DNA of 64,000 nucleotides from Siphonodentalium dalli (taxonomy: Eukaryota; Mollusca; Scaphopoda; Gadilida; Siphonodentaliidae): contig CP136065.1 in NCBI GenBank assembly GCA_032622095.1, forward strand, positions 95,365,343 through 95,429,342, in the 5' to 3' direction. This document shows positions 36,633 to 47,530 of the stretch, one piece after another (position 1 is the first letter of the stretch; each line of letters begins with the position of its first letter). The position numbers were made by a program, and so were the translations under genes. The notes beneath the pieces are model-generated. The model was not told the origin of the DNA, made no database searches, and saw nothing but the letters and a program-made list of their open reading frames with translations.

Positions 36633-37278
36633 TCAACACTGGTCAAGGTATTCGACAAGGGGCTAAACTCTCACCAGCACTATATAAAAGATATAACAAC
36701 GATCTCATCAATACTCTGGAGTCAAATAGGATCGGAGCTTCCATTGGCAGTATCTACCTTGGTGCTCCTGTAGTAGCCGATGACATAGCAATACTAGCGA
36801 CAAACCCGGAGGATTTACAACTCTCACTCGACACAGTACACAATATCTCCTCTAAAGATAGAGTGACGATCAACCCTACGAAAAGCGACATTGTTATCTT
36901 CAATGCATCCAAAAAGAGAATGAATGAGCACGATGAATGGATGATGGGAGAAGATACAATCAGAGAGACAAACAGAACGGTACATCTGGGGTTGACCCGC
37001 TCTAATCAAAAGAGTGATATGATAGACCAACGGATCCAGAAAGGTAGAAGATCTCTGTATGCTATCCTGGGAGCAGGCCTACATGGGAAGAATGGAATTA
37101 ACCCATACCTATCATACAGGCTGTATACCTTGTTTGGTAGACCACGGATTACTTACGGGCTGGAAGTGATGACACTACTTGAAGGAGAGCAGCAAGCTCT
37201 GAAGAAATACGAAATGGGTCTTATCAAGGATTTGCAAAATTTACCATCCAGATGTCCGAACGTTGCAGCCTATATGCT
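36633..37278 (+). pseudogene. LINE reverse transcriptase fragment
   Basis: One continuous frame of about 215 codons without stops. It covers RT motif 4 (QGIRQGAKLSP), motif 5 (VADD, catalytic Asp pair), the palm/thumb segment with 'INPTKSDIVIFN' and 'VHLGLTRS', and 'YGLEVMTLLEGEQQALKKYE'. The frame leaves LINE similarity after the YMLV codons, where foreign sequence adds about 20 codons before a stop at 37346-37348. Openness suggests the truncated copy is fairly young. Confidence 0.85.
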
Positions 37279-38418
37279 TGTCACGTTTATTTATTTAAAG
37301 AAAAATACGACAGCATCACGATTATTAGGCGCCATCACGATTATTTAAAGTTCTTGCAAAGTCGCGGAATTTTCAGTCAAAAAGTTAGAAAAAACGTGCA
37401 GCTCACTAAAAAAAATAGAAGTGCACTTGACAAGTTGACAGGAATGTGGGAGAATCTCATTCCTAACAGGATTTAGGCCTCTAGATCATGATGTCCGTGT
37501 ATAAACAGACGGATTATCGCAGTTAATTACAACTCATCAAAGCTTATAATCACACAGTGACAACTAATTATCGTTGGGACGGAACCGACTTCTACTATCA
37601 AAACGGGACTTAATGCTAAAATCACATCACCAGGCTTATATTATAAAATAATCAGTGAAACTAATCTGAGTGACAACTGATGAACTAATTTAACTTGACG
37701 TGGCCGACTTCTCCAAACAATACTGTTATCGTGACCCAATTATGCGCTATCATGAAGACACAGAAGCTGTGAGTCGTGTGCACACATGCGTGACTGGTTT
37801 TGGCTATAAATGGAAAGTTACGACACCGCAGTACATGTAGCTTCTGTGTGTACACAGGAACATGTATTTAAATCTATGCAATAAAGCAATACAATAACAT
37901 GTCCGTGTATTCAAAGCACAGTTTAATTATGAATGCGATGACTTGGCAACAGTTCCACATTATTAACCACAACTTACGTTTTATGTCGGATTTAAGTTTT
38001 ATGTCGGATTTTAAATAGCCGATGTGCGACATAAGAAAGATAACTCTAATTTACATCTCGAGCGAAATATTGATGGATGATGCAACCGATATGCCAACTA
38101 ATTTGTGATTTTGAGAAAGCCGTGCCTGCTTCCACCCAACCTGGCTACAATCACCACAGTACTTTACCTTACTCAGACTGGTACTGTTACCAAATTACTT
38201 ACTGTCATTATTAAAGGAGCCAATGAGAACAACTTGCATGCATGGGAACTTGCCCAACAATGCCAAATTAATTAAGGCCTACATTCTGCTTCATTTATAG
38301 TAGAAATATGGTAAAATGCCATCATTGTGCGCCATCACTATTATTTGGCACCATCACTATTATTAATAACACCCGAAAATGTGCACCATCACTATTATTT
38401 GGCCATCACTATTATTAG
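37279..38418. mobile_element. 1.1-kb insertion in the LINE, CATCACTATTATT ends
   Basis: Placed exactly between two LINE halves that would otherwise be continuous. Its left margin carries 'cagcatcacgattattaggc' and 'gccatcacgattattta'; its right margin carries four 'ccatcactattatt' words (about 38332-38418), all in direct orientation. An open stretch (RGIFSQKVRKNVQLTKK..., about 37355-37476) has no family I can name. No terminal inverted repeat is visible, so a Helitron-like or other non-TIR element is possible. Confidence 0.6.
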
Positions 38419-39219
38419 GCAGGGGAGAGTACCCTCCCGATCACGGCCAGTATAGAAAAGAATGCCTTAACACTGTTCCATAGAGTGGCTATGCGAGTTA
38501 ACTCGCCCGAGCATAAACTTGCCAACAGACAGCTTGCTGTTAAGGACATCGGTGACAGAAGCTGGTTTTCATACATAAGAAGAGTGCTGGCTAAATACCA
38601 ACTCCCATCCGCCTTCGACATTATTAAGAATCCTCTGGACAAGGCAACTTGGAAAAGACAGATGGACTCAGCTGTCGATAGCTATTTCAACACATTATGG
38701 ACCGAGGAGATGCAAAGTAAACCTTCGTTGAGATTTTTAAGTCTACAAAGTCACCCGACAGCTGAGAGTCATACACTATGGAAGAGCGTACCAGCAAATG
38801 AAAGGGAAGTGAAGAAGGCGATGGTGAAAGCAAAACTAGTCACGGGAACATACATACTTCAAGCAAATAGACACCAATTCAACCAGTTTGAAGTCTCTCC
38901 AACCTGTCTGCTATGTAAGGAAAAGCCAGAAAATCGTGAGCACTTTCTTCTTGAGTGCTCAGCTAGTGAAGAAGTTCGAAGTAATCACATTAAGGCGATG
39001 AAGAATCTACTTTCCAATGGTTGCTGTCCAGATGTTGCAGAGGAGATTAGTTGTTCTGAACAGTTAATGCTGCACTGCTTACTCGACTGTACCCATATTA
39101 GAATTTCCAACCTAATCGGTAATAACTGGGACCTGGTTCAAAAGATCGAACATATCAGTCGAGCAATGATTTTCGAGCTGCATAATTTCCGAGCAGCTAC
39201 CATTAGCAAACAGACGTAA
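38419..39219 (+). pseudogene. LINE ORF2 C-terminal fragment with zinc knuckle
   Basis: Open from about 38425 to the TAA at 39217-39219. It reads ...ITASIEKNALTLFHRVAMRV..., LANRQLAVKDIGDRSWFSYI and the knuckle CLLCKEKPENREHFLLEC (38904-38958), which is the canonical C-x2-C...H-x4-C module at the end of many LINE ORF2 proteins. An apparent ATG at 38485 is an internal Met, not a gene start. Confidence 0.85.
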
Positions 39220-39597
39220 GGTGACAACCAAGGCAATCAAAATCTAATCATGGACTCAAGTCAAATTTCATTGTTTGATTTATTTGAAGATTATACTAAC
39301 TACTAGCACTAACGACTACAAATCATTAACTCTCTGAAATAGTGCATAATCTATGCTCGATACTAACCTCTATCAATCTAATATAATAGTGGTATATAGT
39401 ATACATGTATGTGCGGTAATACTTGCGGAACTCTCTCCTGCTATTCTTGGAAAATTCTTCCTACATTCCTTCTGACTATCTACTGCTGCTGGAAACTAAT
39501 CCTCTTACCAGAAACTGATCAGCAGTCGATATTGTGTACCTGTTTAATACAGGGTTCTCCGAAGACAACGGAGGAAATTACAACCAACCAACCAACC

Positions 39598-40360
39598 TAT
39601 GGCAGTTTTAACGGGTGTTACTATTTTAACAACATATCCACCATGAAGGCCATCGATGGCTTTAAGCTTCTTAATAGTTACTTTTTGTTTGTTTGATTCC
39701 AATAGCATGCACCTGAACATAAGGAGTATAGACTATACAGTTTCAGAAACTCCACCCATCCTGCTCATCCTCCAGGTTGTGATTGAGAACATACAGGGAT
39801 GTGGCAATAGTGGGGGGAAGAGGTTGTCTCTCCCAAAATTGGTCAAATTTTCAGCAGTTGACAATTCCATGGCTGACGCCATATATTGGCCATTATAAAT
39901 AATATATACAATAAATATATAAAGCATTTATAGTATAAGTAATTCTTCACAACTTATATTGCTGCTATTATTTATCTATATAAAAGCCATGTGTTTGTCT
40001 GTGTGTGTATCTATGTGTTTATCTCTCACTATTTTAACACCTCATATCCGATTGCATCCAAATGTAGACCATGTCCTGAGGCACATCTTAGAATACCACA
40101 CGTAAAATTTCAGGCCAATCAGTAAAAGGCAATCTGAGCTATAACGCGTTTCCCAAAGGTTATCAAGGCGATATTTTACTGACGTAATGCGTTACCTTCT
40201 CTAAAGACGAATATAGTTTCAGCGGCGCCCGTCATAAATTCCAGACAAACTACGCCCACAATTTGCTGCCTTTCTTTATATCGTTATCAGTGGTGACAAT
40301 ATCTTCCTGCATTTCATGTTTCTCACCCATCATTTTTAAAATTATTTAAAGGGGCATATT
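39598..40360. other. No recognised gene; probable old dispersed repeat at 39960
   Basis: From 39970 the words 'tatataaaagccatgtgttt' and 'gtctgtgtgtgtatc' followed by 'cctcatatccgattgcatcc' resemble high-copy invertebrate repeat margins, but I cannot name the family or define ends. Confidence 0.35.
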
Positions 40361-40730
40361 TGAGCAATAAAGAGCATTACTTATCAGCTTAGAATATATG
40401 TAGGAAAATTGGTACAAATAGGTCACATGGCCAGGGGAATTCCATGGCACCTTTGACCTCAGATGACTTAAAGGGGGACTGATATATTGCAGGATTAATA
40501 AAGAGCGTTTATTATCAGCTCAGAAAAAAAGGTTGGAAAATTGCTGCACAGAGGTAACATATGATATAGGAAATGTCACGGGATAGGTGTCGTCCTCAAA
40601 TGACTTAAAGAGGCACTATTAAATCATGTTTATTATCAGGCACTATTAAATAATGTTTATTTTCAGGCACTATTAAATAATGTTTATTATCAGGCACTAT
40701 TAAATAATGTTTATTATCAGCTTAAACTAA
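40361..40730 (+). repeat. Tandem repeats, ~155-bp degenerate and 27-bp x4
   Basis: Degenerate units with 'gacttaaag(g/a)gg' and 'aataaagagc.tt.attatcag' repeat at roughly 155-base spacing (40350, 40470, 40600). They end in four 27-bp units starting 'aggcactattaaat.atgttt' at 40611-40718, differing by one or two bases. Confidence 0.8.
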
Positions 40731-41011
40731 TTCTTCACATGATGTTCATGTTTGTCACCTGTCAATTTTGTTGGGCAACCCCTAATATTCATTTATATTG
40801 GCTAGGAATTTTCAGTCCGGTTCATGGGATATTGGTAGGGAAATTAACTCACACTATCCGAATAATCTCAACATATTTTCAGTTAGAAATTTCCAATACC
40901 ATTGATTTAGGTATGAAATTTCCAACTGTTGAAAAAATAATTCCTTGCCTGTACCTTCCTGCACTATTTACAGTAACCCTTTTATAATATAGTCAGTTGA
41001 ACAACTGCAAT

Positions 41012-41461
41012 CATCCCTAAGAATAAGGTGCCTGTCATTTGCAGAATGAAGTCCCCAGAGGGTGAATTTAGTGATGCTATCCCACATAGTGGGCTAGCAT
41101 CACTAAATTCACCCTCTGGGGACCTCATTCTGCTTAGGCCTCATCTCCTCTGGAAAGTTTCTTTGTCATCAAATTTCTACAGAAACTTAAATTCTATTTA
41201 TTTTTTAATTTATTGCTCTATATCCCCAAATTAGCAGGCAACACTTGCATAATCGAGGTTCCCAATGGGTGTACATCACAATATTCACCATTTGGGAATT
41301 TCAATTTGAATTTATGTCTCCCGTAGCAGATGAGGCCATGCATAATGAGGTCCCACGAGGGTGAATTTGGTGATGCTAGCCCACTGTGCGGGACAGCGTC
41401 ACTAAATTCACTCTCTGGGGACCTCATTCTGCAAACAAAAGTCACACTAAACTCAGGCTTG
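41012..41461. mobile_element. hAT-like hairpin MITE, copy 2, with 8-bp duplication
   Basis: Two hairpins (41040-41130 and 41335-41435) carry the words 'gtccccagagggtgaattta' and 'ggggacctcattctgc'. The right terminus is 'caggcttg' and the left terminus is decayed. ACTGCAAT flanks both sides (41004-41011 and 41462-41469), a perfect 8-bp direct repeat as made by hAT transposases. It lies ~460 bases upstream of the CARD gene start codon. Confidence 0.85.
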
Positions 41462-41474
41462 ACTGCAATAGCAA

Positions 41475-41870
41475 CATATTAAAAACATATTATGGACTTG
41501 TTCGGGTGCGTGAAATTGATAAGTTAGTACTCAGGTGCTAATATGCCAACCTGGGGAATGTAGAATTCTGCTAACATCGCTGAAAATATAAAAGAAATCG
41601 ACCATACCATTCCACAGAAAAAATCGCCTGAACTAAGCCCAATTGTAAATATTTACATCTCGATTCGGGACACAACTTTAGGCAATAATCTAACACAAAC
41701 CATTTCGCTATCGATAGTCAGGGTATTTAATTAATATATCAGAATAACGGTGTGTATCGTCAATTTGATTAATATTTGTAACAACTACTTTGAGCAAGAT
41801 TATTCTCAACTTCTTTTTGGTCACCCTATCAGAGTGTTTCACATTACTTTAATCTTGCCTTATATTTCAG
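41475..41870 (+). promoter_or_regulatory. Promoter-like module upstream of CARD gene
   Basis: Opens with 'cttgttcgggtgcgtgaaat' and passes 'aattgtaaatatttacatct' and a 'cgattcgggac' word. It contains an AT-rich TATA-like site (TAATATAT, 41732-41739) followed by 'gtgtgtatcgtcaatttg' and 'gagcaagattattctc', and ends in a polypyrimidine tract and AG (41869-41870). An almost parallel copy exists in the intron (43270-43640). Position suggests promoter plus 5' untranslated sequence with an intron end before the coding exon; transcription is inferred, not shown. Confidence 0.45.
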
Positions 41871-41922
41871 GTGTATTCAGCTATCTGCATTTATGTAGAG
41901 GACATACAATCACACTTCGAAA

Positions 41923-44900
41923 ATGGATGCTGCTAAAATAGTAGAAGGTGAACTCACTCAGAATCATACCGAGTCAAGTCCGGGAGTTAATCCTTGCACA
42001 CCAGACATGCAAGCATTAATTCTCCAGAGGATTGAAGCTATACAGACTGAGGTACGAGACATAGCAAATATATCCAAGAATGTGGATCAAATGCAAAAGA
42101 TGATGGAAGAGATGGGACGTGATATGAGGCTAGTTAAAGAGACATGCTTTATGCAGAAAAATGGTGAGTCATCATTTTTATAATCTTAACTAATTTTCAC
42201 CAAATTTCATCTGAGCTGATGTCAAGTGTCATAGCAAATAATAGCTAATCTTATCCTTCAGGGTAATTGTGCAGAAAGTTCTAAAAAGCTTGATGTTGGC
42301 ATATGAAAAGTATTTCAATACCATGGGGTTATTTTCAATTATATTTTCTGATATAATAATAATGGTGTACATTATTCATTAGCGACTCAAGTTTCCTTGG
42401 ACGTAAAGTTTCGTGAACCAGCTAGAGAAATCGGAATGGATAATGCTTGTTTACGTACAAACCCCTTCCCTATACATATCAATATTGGGGTTAAGCGTTG
42501 TTGACCTGCTCACATAAAACTCACCAATAACTATAATAAAATTATTCAAAACAAGCCCTGCATATGCCTGAATTAAACATGCATAATCTGATTTAACGGC
42601 CCTAAATTACTATTTCCTCGGCTTTAGGGGTAACAGATATTTGATTCGAGTCAAGGAACCCAGTCATCAAAACGCAGAGTTAATATAGTTTGACTTTTGA
42701 AATATGTTATTTTTCACCACCTCAAATCAAAGAGAATAATTGAGAATATGAGGTAAAACCAGATAATATAGCATAATAGCTACAATATTATGACAAATGT
42801 TTTTGGGAAACAGTTAAAGATGGTCTATCTCTTCCTAAACACGTTTTATATAGATTCCTGGGTATGAAATATTACATATGAGTCGAAGACACCTGTCTGG
42901 AAATGCTTCTATCAATTAATATTGATGATATATATTATTTTCTTATATAATGCTATAATTAAGTGGGACATATTTTCATTACAATTTTTATAATTTTTAG
43001 ATAGAGTTATACCCCATGCTACGCGTCAATGAAAGCTAGCAGTAAAATGTCCCAAATTGATGACATGTATATTATACCAGAACATTTTAATATTAAAATG
43101 ATAGAAGCATTTCCAGACAAATATCCCAAATTGATATTACACCAGAAGAGTTGAAATAAAATCAATATTAATTCATAGAAGTGTTTTTCGGACAGGGGTC
43201 TTCGACTCATATTTATTATTTTATAACCAGGAAACTATATAAAACGTGTTTAGGAAGAGATAGACCATCGATCATTAAAGACATGTTATGGACTTGTTCG
43301 AGTCTGTGAAATTGATAAGTTAGTTTTCAGGCTATATTTCAACTGGAGGAATGTAGCCTTCTACAAACTTTGCAATCGGCCATTCCACTCCATAGAAAAT
43401 GTCACCTGAACTACACTCAATTGTAAATATTTACTTCTCGATTCGGGACGCAACTATCAGCAAGAAACGAATGAAACAAACTACGCCATAGAGAGTCACT
43501 GCATTTAAATAATATATAAGAATGACGGTGTGTGTTGTCAATTTGGATAAATTATTGGTAAAAAGAACTGCTTTGAGCAAGATTATTCTCCTTTTCTATT
43601 GGATCAACTTACAGGAGTGTTTCAGATCACTTTAATGAATGGTAATGTACTGAATGAAAATAAAAGCATAAGGGTGAACATTACCCTGTCACACTCCAAT
43701 TTATCATGTTGTAACTAATTTATTTACAGATTCAAAGAGTTCTTACGAGAATCAGCGACACCAGGGGTTCCTTCAGAAAAACCACACCCAGCTGCTGGGA
43801 GAGCTGCATGTAGATGGAAACATTCTACTGGATAACCTTATGGCACAACGAGTTATCACTGAATCGGATAGAGACATCATCATAGCGGAGACAGGCAAGA
43901 AGGCAAAAACTAGAAAACTCTTAGATCGACTCAGGCAGTCTGATAGTGAGAAGTTTGATAGTTTTGTCAGCGAATTGGCGAAAACTCAGCCATGCCTTGC
44001 CACGAGCATTTGTGAATGTCTGAGTAGTTTTAGCAGTGGCAACAATTCAAAAACTTGTGTGAAATGCTTACTGAAGAGGAATGTATCACCAAACGACGTC
44101 GCTGATGAACTGTTTCAGAACGGTGTCTTGTCAGGGTATGAGTTAGAATATATTTGTGATGTTTCAAAGAATATTAATGGCCGCTGGGCTAAACTTCTTG
44201 ACAAAATTGTTAGTCAAAATGAATATAATATTTTAATTCGTGCTCTCTGCCGAAAACATCCTAACCTGATGAAGGAGTTGGATAAGAAAAGAGACAAAAT
44301 GAGCGGGAAATGTCAATGTGAAGGAACAATGGAAGAAATACCAAATGAAAACACAGCTATAAAAATGACGGAATCTAGATCATTTGGACAGTTCGCCGAA
44401 CATCAACTGAATTCGGAATTTTCACAGAAAGTAGTTTATGATGAAACTTCTGGTGATGACACTGTCTTAAAAAATGTCTATAGTGAAGTGAATTCTCATT
44501 ACGAGTGTGGTCACGATAATGATAAGCATGGTTACAGATGTGGGAATAAAAGTTATGCTAGTGCAACCGATGACACAGATCTGGATTGCGTTGATGGTCC
44601 ACAGGCATCAGTCCATAGTCACATATCATCCTACACCTCTAAGTTAGGTGTAGAAAGTGAGGAGGATACAAAAACAGCATTAAATCGACAGGATATACTG
44701 AGCTCTCACACAGATTTCTCATCAAAGTCGGATCATTTTGAAAAGGAACTGGAGAAATCATTGAAAGGCCTAAACAATATGGTGAGGAATTTCCATTCTA
44801 TGGATTTGACTGTGCTGGCCAGTCTAGAGCATTATGGGATGCCTTGTCCTTCTCAGAATCCTGATCCTCTGAATAATTCAGCAGCAAGCTTGCCACCAAT

Positions 44901-46413
44901 TCCATTGTTTGCTAGTCCTCCGAAAAAGATGAAGAAAAGAAGGAAGAGAATAAGAAATAGTTTAGATAATGAGACGGTCCCTATTTCCAGTGAAAATTTG
45001 CCAAATAATGAAGCTAAAGCCATCATTTTGAAAACAAATCCGCATTTAAAAAGTGAATTGGAATGTTTTAGTATGCCAGATTGTATGGATGTTAATGTTG
45101 ATGATTTCCAGAAAAAGACAAATCGGAAACGGAAAATTAATAAGTCGGACAATTTATCAACTGACTCTGAGGTTCCAGAGAAAGTTGTTCGCTGTCTTCA
45201 CACTGATGAATATTCAAAGCAGAAAGTTATGTTGAAAGGTTGGCAGCAGTGTGATGAAATAATTTCTACAAACAATAACCACATTGTTGTTGCAAAGACT
45301 TCTGCATCAACAGCTTCTGAATCATATGACAGTGGTACTGAGAAAGCTATGTTTAAGATGTTTCTTCGATATGACGACAGTTCTGAAGAGGAATATTTTA
45401 TTTCACATGATGTTTTGCAAAATTTATTTACCAAAATTATGACGACCCCTGGACGTGCGATGGAAGGCTCAGATGAACTTTATCGGAAACTGAAAGCAGA
45501 GTGTATTGAGCTTGATGGACTCATTTGGTGTGCTGATTCGGCAGAATTTGAGAGGAAGACTGATGTGTACATTGAAAAAGCTGAGGGCAATCCTGATATA
45601 ACTGTTGATGTTCTTAATCACAAGATCATATACAGAGTATTCAAGTCAAACAAGGCACGGTTTGATCCGGAAGATTGTAAACGATGGAGTAAAGAAATTA
45701 TCAGGCTTCTCCCGAAAACAACATTCCGTAAGATGTTATCCATGTCGTTTCTCAGTATTATAACAATCGCTTATCGGCAATTGAAGTTATTCGGAAGAAT
45801 GCATGAGTGTCTTCAAGATGGAATGCAAATTTTGCAGACTGAGATACCTGGGAAGGCGTCTGGTCACATTCTTGTGCAGAATGCCTTCTACAACATCCAT
45901 TTCCAAACTCTTGGTTGGAGTAGAAACAACAGCTTGGATTTGACAAGCATTCTTAAGGATTTGGATGAAGCCGTAAGACACTATGAACATGAGGAGTCAC
46001 TTGGATTTCCTTGTAAGTTTGAATTCAGAGCTATATTTCTTCACAGGGCGATGGTGTATCTGCGTACATGCCCATACCAGCATCTCATTTCATGTAAAGT
46101 TCCTGTGGAAGATGTTGACATGGCTGGTAAACTGCTCGGCAAAATTCGAAAGCAGTACTGGGTTGGGGCACCTCCCCGACAGAAGATTCTTTATCATATC
46201 GGCAAGTGTGACCTGCTCGCCAGGCAAGCAGAGATGGACTATTTTACTGATGAAAAACCCGCTTACATCTGGTATATGTGTGCTCTGGCCGCTGCAGCAG
46301 AGGCTAAAACCATCGCAGAAATAAATGAGACTGAGTTCACAAGAGAGCTTGAGTGGGTGGAGATAAGGGAGGCAACTATTGGTAGAAAGATCGAGAGAGC
46401 TCGATTAATTTGA
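41923..46413 (+). CDS. Tandem-CARD protein with helical C-terminal domain
   Basis: Two visible exons: 41923-42163 and 43730-46413. The donor is atg|gtgagt; the acceptor is tatttacag|att. Phase joins exactly (80 codons plus 1 base, then 2 bases plus 36 codons before the internal Met at 43840), giving 974 residues. The ATG has a good context (gaaaATGg) and an upstream in-frame TAG. Residues ~30-76 are a predicted coiled coil; 105-175 a CARD-type death fold (ILLDNLMAQRVITESDRDII... KTRKLLDRL); 203-264 a second CARD-like fold (DELFQNGVLSGYELEYI...WAKLLDKI). Residues ~270-615 are Ser/Asp-rich linker with basic clusters (KKMKKRRKR at 479-486, NRKRK at ~545). Residues 617-974 are an all-helical region with TPR-like spacing. 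CARDs mediate homotypic assembly in apoptosis and innate signalling, so an adaptor role is inferred; the C-terminal family is unknown to me. Possible nuclear targeting from the basic clusters. Confidence 0.85.
42595..42780. mobile_element. Fragment of TTAA MITE (21981 family)
   Basis: Shares 'attactatttc', 'tatttgattcgagtcaagga' and 'gcagagtta' in order with 22055-22170. Terminal repeats and TTAA flanks are missing, so this is an old internal remnant. Confidence 0.75.
42820..43269. mobile_element. Inverted-repeat element in intron, ~107-bp arms
   Basis: The left arm starts gatggtctatctcttcctaa and reads to about 42926 through 'gagtcgaagacacctgtc'. The right arm (about 43160-43269) is its complement, ending 'ttaggaagagatagaccatc'. 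A further internal pair is 'tggaaatgcttctatc' / 'gatagaagcatttcca'. No open frame of note. Target duplication is unclear. Confidence 0.85.
43270..43640 (+). promoter_or_regulatory. Intronic copy of the promoter-like module
   Basis: Parallels 41475-41870: 'ttatggacttgttcgagtct', 'ctcaattgtaaatatttact', 'ctcgattcgggacgcaac', then a better TATA-like site AATATATAAG (43511-43520), 'gacggtgtgtgttgtcaatt' and 'gagcaagattattctc'. It lies 90 bases before the second coding exon, whose internal Met at 43840 precedes the first CARD core. It could act as an alternative promoter giving a product that lacks the coiled coil; this is inference. Confidence 0.4.
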
Positions 46414-46471
46414 TTTGATGTATATTGCTGGTGGGCTCAAAATTGTCATATTTGTGGATTTGGCATGAAAA

Positions 46472-46896
46472 CAAGCCTTGAAATAGTGTGTCTAATATTT
46501 GCAGAATGAGGTCTCCAGAGGGTGAATTTAGTGACGCTATCACCAAATTCACCCTCTGAGAACCTCATTCTGCTTAGGCCTCAACTGCTATGGGAGACCT
46601 AGGATCAGATTGATGTTATCCAGTTGAAGTTGATGAATTTCACCCATTAGTCACATCGATTAATAAGCATGTTATCTTCTGCAAATTAGGGGCTATAGAT
46701 AATGAATAGAAGGAAAAAAGTAACTGAAACAATCTTAATTAGAGACTATATATACTTCTCAAAAGATGAGGCTTAAGCAGCATGAGGTCTCCAGAGGGTA
46801 AATTTGTTGATGCTAGCCAACTGTGCACGGTAGCATCACTAAATTCACCCTCAGGGGACCTCATTCTGCAAGTCAGGCACACTATTTGCAGACTTG
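46472..46896. mobile_element. hAT-like hairpin MITE, copy 3, in 3' flank of CARD gene
   Basis: Starts CAAGCCTTGAAATAGTGTGT (46472) and ends with the decayed complement 'cacactatttgcagacttg' (46896). Flanking CATGAAAA and CATGGAAA are 8-base direct repeats with one mismatch. Two hairpins with 'cagagggtgaatttagtga' words lie near each end. It begins only 59 bases after the stop codon, so it is probably inside the 3' untranslated region. Confidence 0.85.
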
Positions 46897-47089
46897 CATG
46901 GAAATACTCATTTTATATATACCTTACTCATATCTAAATATTTGCAGTACAATTTTATCACACATTCTTCGCTGGGTAAATTTAAAACTGAGCAAATTAA
47001 TTAGTACGATTCCCAGTTTGTACATTTTTCCATTGGGAAAATAAGAGGATTATGGTGATGAGTTATATATATTATGAACAGTAACATTG

Positions 47090-47095
47090 AATAAA
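47090..47095 (+). terminator. Candidate polyadenylation signal AATAAA
   Basis: First clear AATAAA downstream of the CARD gene stop codon, about 680 bases after it and beyond the MITE at 46472-46896. Use of this site would place the whole hairpin element in the mRNA. Position only; cleavage not demonstrated. Confidence 0.35.
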
Positions 47096-47280
47096 CACTT
47101 GTATTAGCATGTGCATATGCAATCAGTCACATTAACATTGTACGTTTGTAAAATGATAAATAATTGTAACATCTAAATTAGATATGGAAATGCTTATGTA
47201 CTACATATATACCTGTGTTCCATGTTAAAGGTGAAAGCACATCTCCAATCTTCAAGCCAGGAATGACACCGTGGTTATTG

Positions 47281-47530
47281 AAATGTTCAGATAATAAGTT
47301 CAACAAATGACATAGGTCTTTTTTTTATCTTATTATCTGAACATTTCCCACCAATGAATATGAATTAAGCCTTCAGCACTTGTATTATCTTTTTGTCTGA
47401 CTGTTGTCTAGTAATTTATCCTGAACACCACTCCAAAAGAAAAAAATAGTCCATTCCAATATATACCCTATTAACTGAATGGGAGAAACCATTTTGTGTA
47501 GAAAGGGACAACATACCCATAAACCTTCAG
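47281..47530. repeat. Hairpin-led dispersed repeat (copy 1)
   Basis: Arms 'aaatgttcagataataag' (47281-47298) and complement (47329-47346), followed by a tail with 'catttcccaccaatgaat', 'tagtccattcc' and 'ctgaatgggagaa'. The same order recurs at 58003-58195. A one-armed trace (tgttgagataataagttcaa) lies at 54146. Confidence 0.75.

Larger units (their letters stand above)
36633..39597 (+). mobile_element. 5'-truncated LINE split by a 1.1-kb insertion
   Basis: Begins inside the reverse transcriptase domain: GQGIRQGAKLSPALY, then the active-site motif VADD at about 36773-36784. It continues past the thumb to LPSRCPNVAAYMLV at 37278, and resumes at 38419 with the C-terminal part ending in a CLLC...H...C zinc knuckle. 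The 3' region ends in an (AACC)n tail at about 39580-39597. The order fits a CR1/I-like non-LTR element; clade is not certain. The endonuclease and the N-terminal half of the reverse transcriptase are absent, so it is a dead 5' truncation. Confidence 0.9.
42164..43729 (+). other. Intron of the CARD gene
   Basis: 1566 bases, GT at 42164 and AG at 43728-43729, phase 1. It carries three repeat-derived segments: a fragment of the AGGTACTCAATCCG family (42595-42780), a long inverted repeat (42820-43269) and a duplicate of the upstream promoter-like module (43270-43640). Confidence 0.85.

Noticed and set aside
37252-37476. 74-codon frame as a host gene
   Set aside because: It crosses the LINE/insert border, so it cannot be one ancestral gene; only the insert-internal part (37355-37476) might be an element remnant.
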